A stretch of DNA of 64,000 nt from Chryseobacterium taiwanense (lineage in GTDB: Bacteria > Bacteroidota > Bacteroidia > Flavobacteriales > Weeksellaceae). Below, one piece after another: positions 1-9,797 of this stretch (positions within the stretch are counted from its first letter, which is position 1; every line of letters begins with the position of its first letter). The stretch spans positions 1 through 64,000 of the forward strand of contig NZ_JWTA01000014.1 of NCBI RefSeq assembly GCF_000813825.1, given 5' to 3'. The position numbers and the translations under genes were made by a program. The notes beneath the pieces were generated by a model, which was given only the letters and a program-made list of their open reading frames with translations, did not search any database and had not been told where the DNA came from.

Positions 1-77
1 AAAAATAGTTGCAAGTTCAGTTAATTTATTTAAGCAATTTTTAAGTTAATTTATATATTCATTCCCTGAATTATTTC

Positions 78-85
78 TATTTTTG
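78..85 (+). promoter_or_regulatory. flavobacterial -7 box
   Basis: TATTTTTG matches the Bacteroidota -7 consensus TAnnTTTG. It lies 21 bases before the start codon of the DUF4861 gene at 107. No TTG -33 element at normal spacing is obvious, so the match rests on the -7 box and its position. Confidence 0.5.
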
Positions 86-106
86 GGAAAATAACGTTTT
101 AGAGTT

Positions 107-1285
107 ATGAATAAAAAATCAAGACTTGGATTAAGTTGTGCAATCGTTTGCATTACTGCGAATTTTATAGATGCACAAACTTCTATTCAGGTGAAAAATA
201 CTCAGGATTTTGCACGAAATGAAGTGGTTGCGATTCCGGTGGGCCACTTGAAGTCGTTTTTAGGGAAAAATAAAGAGTCAGATCTTAGAATTAAGGATGC
301 TCAAAATAATTATCTTACGATTCAGTGGATGGATAACAATGGAGACGGGAAGAGTGATGAACTGCTTTTTCAAGCGAAAGTGGAAGGGAAAAAGACTACT
401 TTTTATACTATTGTTGCGGATGGAAAAACTCAGATACCGGTAAGTAATGTGACTACATATTCAAGGTTGGTTCCTGAACGTGTGGATGATTATACTTGGG
501 AAAATGATAAAATTGCATTCCGAGTGTATGGCCCGAAAGGACAACAGGAGGCTTTGGCTGGAGTAAAAGGTAGTACGCTTTCAAGTGGAGTGGATATTTG
601 GCTGAAAAGAACTGATAAATCAATCATTAACGAATGGTATAAAGGATATTTGACTGATCCGATGTATTATCACAGAGATACGAGAGGAGAAGGTTATGAT
701 CCTTATCAAGTAGGAGACAGTCGTGGAACAGGAGGAATTGGAATCTGGAAAGATGAAAAGCTTCAGGTTTCGCAAAATTTCGTCACCTCCAAAACAATCG
801 CAGAGGGCCCGTTGAGAACGGTCTTTGAATTAACTTATAATCCATGGAGTGAGTTTGGAGTGAAGGAAACAAAGAGAATTTCTCTGGATCTGGGTTCTAA
901 TTTTTCAAAATTTGAATCGACTTTTGAAGCTGAAAAGCCGGTTCCGAATTATACGATCGGAATTACGCTTCATAAGAATGAAGGGGAAGCAAAGCTGAAT
1001 GATAAAAACGGGTATTATTTGCATTGGGAGAAAATTGATGATGCTTTTGTGGGAGAAGGAATAGTTGTTGATCCTAATATCGTAGAAAAATCAATGGCTT
1101 TTAAATCTGAAATTCCGGATCAGAGTAATTTGTTGGTTGTTACAAAACCTCAAAAAAAACTGACTTATTATGCCGGATTTACATGGCAGAAAAGCGGACA
1201 AATTCAAACACAGAAAGATTGGGAAAATATGTTGCAAAAACAGGCTCAGATTATAGCAAATCCTTTAGAAATAAAGGTTAAATAA
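107..1285 (+). CDS. DUF4861 domain-containing secreted protein
   Basis: A 392-residue protein with an N-terminal signal peptide of about 23 residues (ending FIDAQ) followed by one long beta-rich region that I assign to the DUF4861 family. Landmarks are GVDIWLKRT near residue 160 and the segment YHRDTRGEGYDPYQVGDSRG near 190. The biochemical role of DUF4861 is not established; members recur in pectin loci of Bacteroidota. The gene sits 10 bases before a PL10 pectate lyase on the same strand, so the two are probably one transcript acting in the periplasm on pectin fragments. A second family member lies at 19204-20211. The family call is by recognition of the sequence, not a search. Confidence 0.75.
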   Translation: MNKKSRLGLSCAIVCITANFIDAQTSIQVKNTQDFARNEVVAIPVGHLKSFLGKNKESDLRIKDAQNNYLTIQWMDNNGDGKSDELLFQAKVEGKKTTFYTIVADGKTQIPVSNVTTYSRLVPERVDDYTWENDKIAFRVYGPKGQQEALAGVKGSTLSSGVDIWLKRTDKSIINEWYKGYLTDPMYYHRDTRGEGYDPYQVGDSRGTGGIGIWKDEKLQVSQNFVTSKTIAEGPLRTVFELTYNPWSEFGVKETKRISLDLGSNFSKFESTFEAEKPVPNYTIGITLHKNEGEAKLNDKNGYYLHWEKIDDAFVGEGIVVDPNIVEKSMAFKSEIPDQSNLLVVTKPQKKLTYYAGFTWQKSGQIQTQKDWENMLQKQAQIIANPLEIKVK

Positions 1286-1295
1286 TATTTTAAGG

Positions 1296-2318
1296 ATGAA
1301 ATTAAAAATATACGTATTCGCTTTTGGGTTAACTGCCGTTAACCTTTCCGCTCAGGTAAAAGATACTTTAGCAGAAAAAATGTTGATCTATCAGCTTCCA
1401 ATTGGAGGTTGGGGAAAACAGCTGGAAGATAAATCTGTAGTCAATTACAGTTTACCGTTAGATAAAGATCTTTTAAGAAAAATAAAATCTACAGGGGATG
1501 ATCATGCAACCATTGATAATAATGCCACTTCAAAGGAAATTAATGCTTTGATCAAGGCATATTCAACGACAAAAAATCCTGAATATTTGAAAGCGGCAGA
1601 AAAAGGAATCAGCTATCTTCTTTTAATGCAGTATAAAAACGGAGGTTTTCCGCAATATTATCCGAATACAGGGTTGTATAGAAAGCAGGTGACATACAAT
1701 GACAATGCGATGATTAATGCTTTGACGGTGTTGTACAATGTAGCGGAAGGTAAAAATGATTTCGATGTTGTCGATTCAAAATTAAAAGAAAAATCAAAAG
1801 ATGCGGTTAAAAGAGGAATTGACTGTATTTTAAAAACTCAGGTATTACAAAAAGGAACTCCGACCATTTGGGGAGATCAGTATAACGAAGTGACTTTACA
1901 ACCCGATAAAGCCAGAGCTTTCGAACCGATTTCGTTGGCAACAGGAGAGTCAGTTGGGATTGTACGTTTTTTAATGTTGCAGTCAGTAACTCCCGAAGTT
2001 GAAAAATCAATAAAATCTGCGGTAAAATGGTTTAGACAAAATAAAATTGAAGGCTATAGCTACAATGTTTCAAAAGTGAACGGAAAAGCTGTCCGAACGT
2101 TGACGGAAGATAAAAAATCTGTAATCTGGGCGAGATTTTATGACGTTAACAATAACAAACCTCTTTTTGGAGACCGAGATGGAAGTGTAAAATATAATTA
2201 CAATGAAGTTTCGGAAGAAAGAAGAAATGGGTACAGTTGGTATGGTGATTTTGCAGAGAAACTCTTAGGAAAAGAATATCCAAAATGGTTGGAAAAAAAT
2301 AAAATTTCTGATAACTAG
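1296..2318 (+). CDS. pelA: pectate lyase, family PL10
   Basis: A 340-residue secreted protein with a signal peptide of about 19 residues ending in SAQ. Conserved PL10 segments are visible: IDNNATSKEI near residue 70, QYKNGGFPQYYPNTGLY near 112, TYNDNAM near 134, and ARFYDV followed by PLFGDRDGSVKY near 270-295. PL10 enzymes cleave polygalacturonate by beta-elimination with calcium, giving 4,5-unsaturated ends. Length fits a single catalytic domain with no carbohydrate-binding module. It follows the DUF4861 gene by 10 bases and ends just before a strong bidirectional terminator. The unsaturated products would feed the GH105, KdgF and KduI steps encoded elsewhere in the window. Confidence 0.88.
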   Translation: MKLKIYVFAFGLTAVNLSAQVKDTLAEKMLIYQLPIGGWGKQLEDKSVVNYSLPLDKDLLRKIKSTGDDHATIDNNATSKEINALIKAYSTTKNPEYLKAAEKGISYLLLMQYKNGGFPQYYPNTGLYRKQVTYNDNAMINALTVLYNVAEGKNDFDVVDSKLKEKSKDAVKRGIDCILKTQVLQKGTPTIWGDQYNEVTLQPDKARAFEPISLATGESVGIVRFLMLQSVTPEVEKSIKSAVKWFRQNKIEGYSYNVSKVNGKAVRTLTEDKKSVIWARFYDVNNNKPLFGDRDGSVKYNYNEVSEERRNGYSWYGDFAEKLLGKEYPKWLEKNKISDN

Positions 2319-2371
2319 TTCATTTAGGTTCTCGGAATATTTAGTAAAAAAAGAGCTTATTAAAAATAAAA

Positions 2372-2397
2372 AAAGACTGAGAAATTTCTCAGTCTTT
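2372..2397. terminator. bidirectional intrinsic terminator
   Basis: A perfect inverted repeat with arms AAAGACTGAG and CTCAGTCTTT around a short AAATTT-containing centre, with A-rich and T-rich flanks on the two sides. It separates the convergent PL10 gene (plus strand) and PL1 gene (minus strand), so it can end both transcripts. Confidence 0.85.
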
Positions 2398-2417
2398 CTT
2401 GTTTTTATAGTGTTTAA

Positions 2418-3536
2418 TTATAAAGAATTACAGATGTTTCCTGTAAGAGTTGCACCAGCATTGGCTGTTACGTCAGACTTTACAGATGATAAAGATAAAG
2501 TCGGGATAGAATATGGTGGAGTAAATGCTGTTCCGCTTCCTGCCGTATTTCCTGTAACATTCGTAAAAGTGTTGTTTGAAGTCACAGTTACTGCGGTGTA
2601 TCCGCTCATTAAATTGATAGGCTCTTTTACATTTTCAAAAACGTTTCCGTCTACACGAATGTTAGCCTGAACTCCTGCTGCAATACATTTATTGCTTACG
2701 GTGCTGTTGAAATAGCTGTTCACGATATGGATTTTTCCAAATCTCACTCTTGGCATACGCTCTCTGCATCCCGGAGCCCACCAGCAACGAACGAATGTTA
2801 CATTTAGTTTTCCTACATCTGTTGTAGAGGAATCGCTGGAACCGATAAGATTAGAGAATCTGTGGTCGTCTGTTCCGCCTGAACCTCCTGCTTTCGGAGC
2901 TTTTAAATAATGAAATTTAGTATAAGAAACCGTGATATAATCCGATTTGTTTTTAATGTCGAAATTCCCGTCAACACCATCTCTGAATTCACAGTGATCG
3001 ATCCAAACATTTCGGCAATCATCTAAAATAGCGTTGTCCCAACCGTCTGTATCATAGGCTCCCGGTCCTTCAAAAATCAGATTTCTGATAACGATATTGT
3101 CACATCTTTTAATGTTGATAATTCCTGAACCGTCTTTTGTCTGATCGGTAGACACCAATTTTGCACCACTTGTTCCGTAGATTGTTTTTCCACTCTGATC
3201 CTGAAATGATAAACGTGCTGTGATGGTAATGGTTCCGGTTACTTTGATCACTTTTACGGCGGTATTTTCAATAGCTGCTTTTAGTTGAGCATACGTGGTA
3301 ACTGTTGTTTCTGCAGCGGTTCCGCCTCCAGTTGTTCCCCCGTTTTGAGAAGCCCATCCCGGAGCAACGCAATTCGCTAAAGGAACAACTGCATTGGTCT
3401 CAAGAATGTCATTCATGGTAAGGCTGTTCGGATTTTCTGTAAGATCAGTTTTGATGTCTTCCTGTCCGCATCCGGTTAAGGCAAAAGTTGAGCTCAGAGC
3501 TACCATCAGAATGGCAGCTTTCAATGTTTTTTTCAT
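2418..3536 (-). CDS. pectate lyase lipoprotein, family PL1
   Basis: A 372-residue right-handed beta-helix protein. The N-terminus has a hydrophobic stretch and a lipobox ending LTGC, so it is probably a lipoprotein exposed in the periplasm or on the surface. PL1 motifs are clear: NVWIDHCEF near residue 174, DDHRFSNLIGSSDSS near 223, and RMPRVRFG near 260, which carries the catalytic arginine region. It cleaves polygalacturonate with calcium. It is set apart from the long PUL transcript, about 270 bases downstream of the DUF1593 gene, and has a LacI-type operator candidate of its own 116 bases upstream of its start. Confidence 0.88.
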   Translation of the reverse strand: MKKTLKAAILMVALSSTFALTGCGQEDIKTDLTENPNSLTMNDILETNAVVPLANCVAPGWASQNGGTTGGGTAAETTVTTYAQLKAAIENTAVKVIKVTGTITITARLSFQDQSGKTIYGTSGAKLVSTDQTKDGSGIINIKRCDNIVIRNLIFEGPGAYDTDGWDNAILDDCRNVWIDHCEFRDGVDGNFDIKNKSDYITVSYTKFHYLKAPKAGGSGGTDDHRFSNLIGSSDSSTTDVGKLNVTFVRCWWAPGCRERMPRVRFGKIHIVNSYFNSTVSNKCIAAGVQANIRVDGNVFENVKEPINLMSGYTAVTVTSNNTFTNVTGNTAGSGTAFTPPYSIPTLSLSSVKSDVTANAGATLTGNICNSL

Positions 3537-3651
3537 AGTAATAATTTTGTTGTTATTTGATACAGGTGTAAAATTATATATTTAATATGTAAATGTTTTA
3601 TATTTTAACATATTAATATTTATATAATTATAATGTTATTAATTTAATTAA

Positions 3652-3665
3652 TTCAATCGGTTGCA
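3652..3665. promoter_or_regulatory. candidate LacI-family operator upstream of PL1 lyase
   Basis: TTCAATCGGTTGCA matches 12 of 14 positions of the palindrome TGCAATCGATTGCA found before susC/kduI and before xylA. It lies in an AT-rich promoter region 116 bases upstream of the pectate lyase start at 3536. The likely binder is the LacI protein encoded at 39759-40787; that pairing is inferred. Confidence 0.5.
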
Positions 3666-3804
3666 TTTTATTATTTATTTAAAATATTTGAATAAAATGA
3701 GTTTTTTAAATAAAATTCCTGCAAATCTCAAAATTAACAGAAAATAATCTATGTAATTTTGAAATCTATGGGAGATTTACGTTTTATTATTTGTTAAATA
3801 GTAT

Positions 3805-5094
3805 TTATTTAAGCCATTCCCAGCGTTTTGCCCAATCAAGAAGAATATCGTTTTTCCATTTAACAATTGTTTTTCCACCTTGGTATTTTCCTTCAAAAAG
3901 AGCGGGATCAGACTGATCTGTAAACCAAGTGTTGCCTAATGGATAATCTGTGTTGTGCTGTTTTCCCGGCCAAAGATTGACAATGTTTAATTTTCCTTCA
4001 TGATTGTTAAGTTCCGGAATATCGGAAACAAATTTATAGTTAAGAGTTTCTGTGGCTTTAGGAGCATATTTCAAAGCGTAATTTCCATCTCCGAGATAAG
4101 AACCGGGCCATTTTTGAATATCTTTCTTATGCATCGTTTCCATATAAAAAGGAACTTTTCCTGAATTTTCCTTTAATAGAGGACCTTTAAAATGAAATTC
4201 AATTAATGAGCAAAATGCAATATCGTCAGAAGTTCCTTTTATACCGTCAACAATAATGTTCGGACTGTATTTTATTTTTTCAAAACTTCCACCCCAGCTT
4301 TCTCCGGTGGGATCTTCAGGGTTTCCATTCATCAAATAAAAAAGAGAAGGACTGTCACCCATTTTCACCTCACCATTGTAGTAATTTTTGAAGTCTTTTC
4401 CCATCGCTCCATATCCTTTGATGTAATGGTCATAATATTCCGTACTTTTCAGAATATTGGGGTCATCATTTTTAGAGAAGAAAGAATAATAGGTAGAATT
4501 GACTTCAATAAACCAGAGATCAGGAAAATTCTTCACAAGATAAGAATAGGAATTGGCACTCCATTTTTTATTGGGTCCGCCGATCCAGTAGATTTTAATC
4601 TTATTCTTAATATCAGGTGCATCATGTAAAGCCTGAGCAACATCTTCCAAACCACCCCAAACCAAAACCCATAATGGTTGAGCAGATTTTTTTCTGGCGG
4701 ACTTTACAATCCATTCCGAACCTTCCGTTGATTTTGAAAACCCTTCGAAAGGCGCATTTCCACGTAACCCTTGTTTTGAAATTGAACGAAGATAGGATGG
4801 GGAAGGAAAGCCTGAACTGTGTTTTTTTAGTTTTGGTAAGTCTTTTTCGTAAAGATTAATCATTTTTACAATTTCTTCCTTGCTACCATCTCCGAAAGAT
4901 GGAGAGGAAACCAACCCTTCAATATTGAATTTATCAGCATACATTAATAGATGGGTCATTGATTGATTGTCATCCGGATCTGTACCTCCGATATCTGTAC
5001 TTATGAGTATTCTTGGTTTTTCTGCAATTGATTTTTGCGCTTTAATACCAATAATACTGCAAGTAATGATCAGTAAGTGAATGATTTTCTTCAT
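3805..5094 (-). CDS. DUF1593 / nucleoside hydrolase-like secreted protein
   Basis: A 429-residue protein with a signal peptide of about 19 residues. The N-terminal half resembles the inosine-uridine nucleoside hydrolase fold: ISTDIGGTDPDDNQS near residue 31 is an Asp-rich calcium site, and WVLVWGGLEDVAQAL near 142 and IYWIGGPNKKW near 168 are typical of DUF1593. The C-terminal part reads like a small beta domain. DUF1593 proteins are common in plant-polysaccharide loci, and the substrate is unknown; a role on a glycosidic bond in pectin side chains is an inference. It is the last gene of the long minus-strand run after GH95. Confidence 0.75.
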   Translation of the reverse strand: MKKIIHLLIITCSIIGIKAQKSIAEKPRILISTDIGGTDPDDNQSMTHLLMYADKFNIEGLVSSPSFGDGSKEEIVKMINLYEKDLPKLKKHSSGFPSPSYLRSISKQGLRGNAPFEGFSKSTEGSEWIVKSARKKSAQPLWVLVWGGLEDVAQALHDAPDIKNKIKIYWIGGPNKKWSANSYSYLVKNFPDLWFIEVNSTYYSFFSKNDDPNILKSTEYYDHYIKGYGAMGKDFKNYYNGEVKMGDSPSLFYLMNGNPEDPTGESWGGSFEKIKYSPNIIVDGIKGTSDDIAFCSLIEFHFKGPLLKENSGKVPFYMETMHKKDIQKWPGSYLGDGNYALKYAPKATETLNYKFVSDIPELNNHEGKLNIVNLWPGKQHNTDYPLGNTWFTDQSDPALFEGKYQGGKTIVKWKNDILLDWAKRWEWLK

Positions 5095-5160
5095 GATGGT
5101 AATAAAATTTGATAGGAGAGGTTGGAGTCTAAGAGTTTCTTAAAATCGGAGCTAATTTTT

Positions 5161-5324
5161 TTAACGCAAAGTTTTTTTTTAATACTGTATATTAAAGTGA
5201 GCCAAGAAAATAATCAACAAGTTGATTTGATGAAGCTATGTTTTCCACGCTTCGCGAAGCAAATTTTATTTGTCTTTGCCTTCTAAAATAATATTTAGCA
5301 TCAATATAATCTTTGCGTTAAAAA
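5161..5324. repeat. intergenic repeat family A, copy 1
   Basis: The region begins with TTAACGCAAAG and ends with CTTTGCGTTAAAAA, so its ends are inverted repeats. The interior shares GTGAGC, TTGATTT, TTCGCGAAGC-like and CTTTGCC segments with the copy at 12353-12525. Both lie between PUL genes. It is a dispersed noncoding element that could fold into a hairpin. Confidence 0.6.
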
Positions 5325-5369
5325 TCAATAAGGTATTTCCGTTGCTATACATCTAGGAAAAGCAAAACT

Positions 5370-7844
5370 TTATTTCACTTCAAAAGTATACGTTCCTCCT
5401 TTCTCCGTAGCAAAATCAAAAACCTGAGTTTCGGGAACCGAATATCCTTTTAATTGAGCTTTCTCTGAAACTAAAGGTGTTTTAATAGAATTTACCTGAT
5501 AGTATTCGTTTGGATTTTCCCCTTTTGCTGAGGTTAAATTTGTTTTAGATTTTAAGTTTAAATTCTTTGCCACTCTGATTCTCACATTTCCTCCCAGAGT
5601 AGATCTTAGAACCAATTTTGTTAATTTAGAATTTTTCCAGTCAATATCAATTTCAAAACCGCCTCTTGCTTTCAGTCCTTTTACAGAACCATTAGGTAAA
5701 GCATCCGGAAGTGCCGGTAAAATGTAAAGATACCCATCATAGCTTTGTAATAACATCTCTGCAATACCTGAAGTACAGCCAAAATTTCCATCAATCTGGA
5801 AAGGGGGATGCGCATCTAAAAGATTGGGATACGTTCCTCCGGACTGACCTTTGGTTTCCATCGGTGCGGGAGTCAATTGATCTGAAATTAATTTAAAAGC
5901 ACGGTTTCCATCCAGTAATCTTGCCCACCAATTCACTTTCCATCCCATTGACCAACCTGTAGATTTATCTCCTCTGTAGGTCATTGAATTTTTTGCAGCT
6001 TCTGTAAGATCAGGATTTCTGAACGGAGAGATTTGTCCGGAAGGGAAGAGGCCGTAAAGATGCGAAATATGTCTGTGTTTATCGTCGGTTCTGTCCATAT
6101 CTTTCAGCCATTCCTGCAATTGAGCGTGTTGCCCAATCTGCATAGGCGGAAGTTTGCTTAAAGCTGATTTTACTTCCTCCGAAAGATTTTTAGCTTCATT
6201 TAAAATTTTTGAAGCATTGATGAAATTATTAAAAACATCAAAAACCAATTGATTGTCCATGGTTGTTCCGGCTGTAATTCCGACGCTCTTCATATACGTG
6301 TTTTCAGGAGACATAGAAGGGGAAACAACAAGGTATTGTTTGGAAGGATCCTGCTGAAGAACATCCAGATAAAATAAAGCGCAACCTTTTAAAGCGGCGT
6401 AGTTTTTCTTTAAAAATTCTTTATCTCCGGAATATAAATAATGATTCCAGATATGCTGTGTTAACCAAGCTCCGCCCATTGGCCACATTCCGTAGAAACC
6501 ACCGTCAACAATTCCTGTGATTCGCCATAGATCGGTGTTGTGATGCATATTCCAGCCTCTTGCGTGATACATTTCTTTTGCAGATTCCTGTCCCGTTACC
6601 GACAGATCCTGAATCATGTCGAATAAAGGTTCATGCATTTCACTCAGATTCGTATTTTCCGCAGGCCAGTAATTCATTTCCGTGTTGATGTTCACGGTAT
6701 ATTTACTGTCCCAAGCCGGATTCAACTGGTAATTCCAGATTCCCTGAAGATTGGCGGGCTGAGTTCCCTGTTGTGAAGACGAGATTAAAAGGTAGCGCCC
6801 GAACTGGAAATATAAAGCTACCAAATCGGGATCGCTCGAAGTTCCGAATTCTTTGATTCTGATATCGGTTGTCTTTTTCGCCTGTTCAGAAGTTCCCAGA
6901 TCTAAGCTTACCCGTTTGAAGTATTTCTGGTATTTTTCAATGTGAGCCTTTAGCTCAGTATCATATTTTTTGTTTAAAGCGGATTGTAAATATTCTGAAA
7001 CTCTTGCATCAGGATTTCCGGAAAGGTCATTGTACTTTTTGAAATTCGTTGCAATAGAAACATAAATTACCACTTCATCAGCTCCGGAAATTTCTAATTG
7101 ATCTTTTGTTGAGGTTAATTTTCCTCCTTTCAACACAGGAAAAGCGACCGTTTTAAAATTGATTTTTCCGGTTTTATTATCCACAGAACCACTTGTTCCA
7201 TTGATGACTAATTGGTTTTTCTCTGTGAAAATAGATTTCTGTAAGTGTGGAGTAGAAGCATTTATGGAGAAGTTTAAACTGCCTTTTTTGCTGGAAGAAA
7301 GTTTGATGATAATCACATTATCCACAAAAGAGGAGAAGATCTCACGTTTGAAAGTTACCCCATTTACTTCATAAGAAACGGCGCTGAGTGCTTTTTCAAT
7401 ATCTAAAGACCTGTTGTAGTTTTTCACTTTTTCATGTCCTTTAAAATCTAAAAACAAATCGCCCATCGTCTGATAAGGCATTCCGTAATTTAAATCTTTC
7501 GGAGCCTGTCTTGGATATGTTCTGTTGGAAACATTTTGTGCTTCCTGAAATTTACTTTCATTCAACAGTTTTCTGATTTTCTGTATACTGTCGAAGGTGT
7601 TTTTCGGAACATTATTTCCCGGTTCTCCTGCCCAGATTGTTTCTTCGTTGAGCTGTAGATGTTCCTGAGAAGCACCTCCGAAAACCATAGCTCCTAACTT
7701 TCCGTTTCCGATCGGTAAAGCTTCGTTCCAGTTTTCTGCCGGCTTGTTGTACATCAGTTTTAAATTCTGCTGTGCATGAACCGAAACCGAAATAATGGTT
7801 CCGCAAGCCAGCAAAAATATTTTATGTTGAATGATCTTCAGCAT
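5370..7844 (-). CDS. glycoside hydrolase family 95 (alpha-L-fucosidase / alpha-L-galactosidase)
   Basis: An 824-residue protein with a signal peptide of about 24 residues (ending VHAQ). It has the full GH95 architecture: an N-terminal beta domain starting near [18 protein letters not shown], then an (alpha/alpha)6 barrel. Conserved segments are [20 protein letters not shown] near residue 385, [11 protein letters not shown] near 505, and FQIDGNFG near 680, which carries the catalytic aspartate in this family. GH95 removes terminal alpha-L-fucose or alpha-L-galactose. In a pectin locus the target may be a side chain of rhamnogalacturonan, which is an inference. It lies between the tandem esterases and DUF1593. 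Confidence 0.88.
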   Translation of the reverse strand: MLKIIQHKIFLLACGTIISVSVHAQQNLKLMYNKPAENWNEALPIGNGKLGAMVFGGASQEHLQLNEETIWAGEPGNNVPKNTFDSIQKIRKLLNESKFQEAQNVSNRTYPRQAPKDLNYGMPYQTMGDLFLDFKGHEKVKNYNRSLDIEKALSAVSYEVNGVTFKREIFSSFVDNVIIIKLSSSKKGSLNFSINASTPHLQKSIFTEKNQLVINGTSGSVDNKTGKINFKTVAFPVLKGGKLTSTKDQLEISGADEVVIYVSIATNFKKYNDLSGNPDARVSEYLQSALNKKYDTELKAHIEKYQKYFKRVSLDLGTSEQAKKTTDIRIKEFGTSSDPDLVALYFQFGRYLLISSSQQGTQPANLQGIWNYQLNPAWDSKYTVNINTEMNYWPAENTNLSEMHEPLFDMIQDLSVTGQESAKEMYHARGWNMHHNTDLWRITGIVDGGFYGMWPMGGAWLTQHIWNHYLYSGDKEFLKKNYAALKGCALFYLDVLQQDPSKQYLVVSPSMSPENTYMKSVGITAGTTMDNQLVFDVFNNFINASKILNEAKNLSEEVKSALSKLPPMQIGQHAQLQEWLKDMDRTDDKHRHISHLYGLFPSGQISPFRNPDLTEAAKNSMTYRGDKSTGWSMGWKVNWWARLLDGNRAFKLISDQLTPAPMETKGQSGGTYPNLLDAHPPFQIDGNFGCTSGIAEMLLQSYDGYLYILPALPDALPNGSVKGLKARGGFEIDIDWKNSKLTKLVLRSTLGGNVRIRVAKNLNLKSKTNLTSAKGENPNEYYQVNSIKTPLVSEKAQLKGYSVPETQVFDFATEKGGTYTFEVK

Positions 7845-7877
7845 TTTTAGATTATATGAAAATTTTAAAATTACTCA

Positions 7878-8783
7878 TTACTTATTGCCAATCGTTTTCA
7901 GCCAGTCAGAGCACAGTTTTTTCCAGTTATCTGTCAGTTCAGATTTGTTGGTGATTCCGATATTATGCTCTCCTTCAGGAAAAATGAACAGGGCTCCTTT
8001 TACTTTATTTTTAATCATAGCTTCATAATATAGTATACTGTTAATAACCGGAACGGCGGGGTCATTTTGTGCATGAAACAAAACGGTTGGAGGTGTTTTT
8101 TCTGACACCCGGTTTTGCATAGAATATTCTTTGATCTTTTCCTGAGAAGCATTTTCTCCTAAAAGATTGATCCGGCTTCCTTTATGGGCAAATTCTCCCA
8201 GATCGATCACCGGAGAAACCAGAATCGCAAAATCCGGAATTGTTGATAAATTTTCCCAATCTCCTTTTAATTCTGTGTAATCTGTTGCGATATTACTTGC
8301 CATTGCAGCCAAATGTCCTCCCGCGGAAGTTCCCAACACTCCTATCTGATCAGGAGAAATGCCATATTGATCTGCCTTTTTTCTCAGTAATTTTATGGCC
8401 GCCTGAACATCCTGTAAAGGACCGATTTCTCTTTGTTTAAGGTCGGGAGAAGTAGGAAGTCTGTAATTGAGAACAAATGCTGAAATTCCTAAAGTATTCA
8501 GCCATTTTGCATATTGAAAACCTCCCAAATCATACGTAAGATGTCTGTAACCACCACCCGGAATGACAATAACTGCCATTTTTTTTCGGTCTTCTTTTGG
8601 GGGTAAAAAAGCAAAAAGTTCGGCTTCCTGAATCTGAGTAATCCGTCCTTCTTTTTCTTCTTCAATTTTTAATTGTAATCCCTTCGAATTTGGCATCTGA
8701 CCTTTTTGCCAAACTGTAATTTTTTCCTGTGCAGAAATATGAAGTGAGAGAAAAATAATGACGATTGAGAATATTTTTTTCAT
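7878..8783 (-). CDS. secreted alpha/beta hydrolase (carbohydrate esterase-like)
   Basis: A 301-residue protein with a signal peptide of about 18 residues. Alpha/beta hydrolase landmarks are IPGGGYRHLTY (oxyanion hole, near residue 75), GTSAGGHLAA (nucleophile serine, near 147), NDPAVPV (acid, near 240) and EGEHNIG (histidine, near 272). Such BD-FAE/Axe-like enzymes remove acetyl or similar ester groups from plant glycans; deacetylation of pectin is inferred from context. It is a close paralogue of the next gene upstream (8820-9725), starting 36 bases after it, so the pair arose by tandem duplication. Confidence 0.8.
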   Translation of the reverse strand: MKKIFSIVIIFLSLHISAQEKITVWQKGQMPNSKGLQLKIEEEKEGRITQIQEAELFAFLPPKEDRKKMAVIVIPGGGYRHLTYDLGGFQYAKWLNTLGISAFVLNYRLPTSPDLKQREIGPLQDVQAAIKLLRKKADQYGISPDQIGVLGTSAGGHLAAMASNIATDYTELKGDWENLSTIPDFAILVSPVIDLGEFAHKGSRINLLGENASQEKIKEYSMQNRVSEKTPPTVLFHAQNDPAVPVINSILYYEAMIKNKVKGALFIFPEGEHNIGITNKSELTDNWKKLCSDWLKTIGNK

Positions 8784-8819
8784 TGTAAATGCTTTTACAA
8801 AACAGAATTTGAAACTTTG

Positions 8820-9725
8820 TTACTTATTATCTATGGTTTTCAGCCAATCAGAACATAATTTTTTCCAATGATCAGTTAATTCCGATTTATTGATCACCCC
8901 GATTCTGTGTTCACCTTCAGGAAAGACAAAAAGGGCTCCTTTTACTTTATTTTTAGTCATTGCCTGATAATAAAGCAGACTGTTCATTACGGGAACAGTT
9001 TTATCATTTTGGGCATGAAGCAGTAGGGTCGGTGGTGTTTTTTGCGTCACCTGATTCTGCATGGAATATTCTTTGATTTTTTCCTGAATGGCATTTTCGC
9101 CCAGAAGGCTGTTGCGGCTTCCGACATGGGCAAATTCTCCCAAATCGATCACGGGAGAAATTAAAATGGCAAAATTCGGTAGAGTAGAAACAGAGGTCCA
9201 GTCTCCTTTTAATTCTGTATAATCTGTTGTGATATTACTTGCCATTGCAGCCAAATGTCCTCCTGCGGAAGTTCCCAACACTCCGATCTGATCAGGAAAA
9301 ATTCCCCATTGGGCTGCATTTTTCCTGATGTATTTTATAGCCGCCTGAATGTCCTGCAACGGAGCCAGCTCTCTTTGTTTGACGTCCGGAGAAATAGGCA
9401 GTCTGTAATTAAGAACAAACGCTGAAATTCCTAAAGTATTCAGCCATTTGGCATTTTGAAAACCTCCCTGGTCATAAGTAAGTTTATAATATCCACCTCC
9501 CGGAATGACAATCACCGCCATTTTCTTCCGGTCTTCTTTTGGAGGTAAAAAAGCAAAAAGTTCGGTTTCTTTAATCTGAGTGATCGTTCCTTCTTTTTGC
9601 TCTTCTATTTTTAAGTTCAGACCTTTGGAATTCGGCATTTCTCCTTTTGGCCAAACATTGATTTTTTCCTGTGCGGATAATTGAATGAAAAGGAAAATGA
9701 CTAGTAGAAAATTAATTTTTTTCAT
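8820..9725 (-). CDS. secreted alpha/beta hydrolase, tandem paralogue
   Basis: A 301-residue protein of the same length and layout as the product of 7878-8783, with long identical segments and a signal peptide ending near SAQ. It keeps IPGGGYYKLTY, the nucleophile motif GTSAGGHLAA, NDKTVPV and the histidine motif EGEHRIG. It is expected to be a periplasmic carbohydrate esterase acting on acetylated pectin fragments. Differences are spread evenly and do not touch the catalytic motifs, so both copies look functional, perhaps with different substrates. The gene follows the KdgF-type cupin gene in the same run, with a stem-loop between them. Confidence 0.8.
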   Translation of the reverse strand: MKKINFLLVIFLFIQLSAQEKINVWPKGEMPNSKGLNLKIEEQKEGTITQIKETELFAFLPPKEDRKKMAVIVIPGGGYYKLTYDQGGFQNAKWLNTLGISAFVLNYRLPISPDVKQRELAPLQDIQAAIKYIRKNAAQWGIFPDQIGVLGTSAGGHLAAMASNITTDYTELKGDWTSVSTLPNFAILISPVIDLGEFAHVGSRNSLLGENAIQEKIKEYSMQNQVTQKTPPTLLLHAQNDKTVPVMNSLLYYQAMTKNKVKGALFVFPEGEHRIGVINKSELTDHWKKLCSDWLKTIDNK

Positions 9726-9753
9726 AACCTTTTGATTTTGGTGAAGTATAGAT

Positions 9754-9786
9754 AAAGCTCATAGGTTACAAAAATCTATGAGCTTT
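9754..9786. terminator. stem-loop between cupin and esterase genes
   Basis: AAAGCTCATAG and CTATGAGCTTT form an 11-base-pair stem with an 11-base loop. It lies after the minus-strand cupin gene and before the esterase gene. A T-run follows on the plus strand only, so it may act as a partial terminator or an mRNA-stability hairpin inside the operon. Confidence 0.45.
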
Positions 9787-9797
9787 AATTTTTTTAA

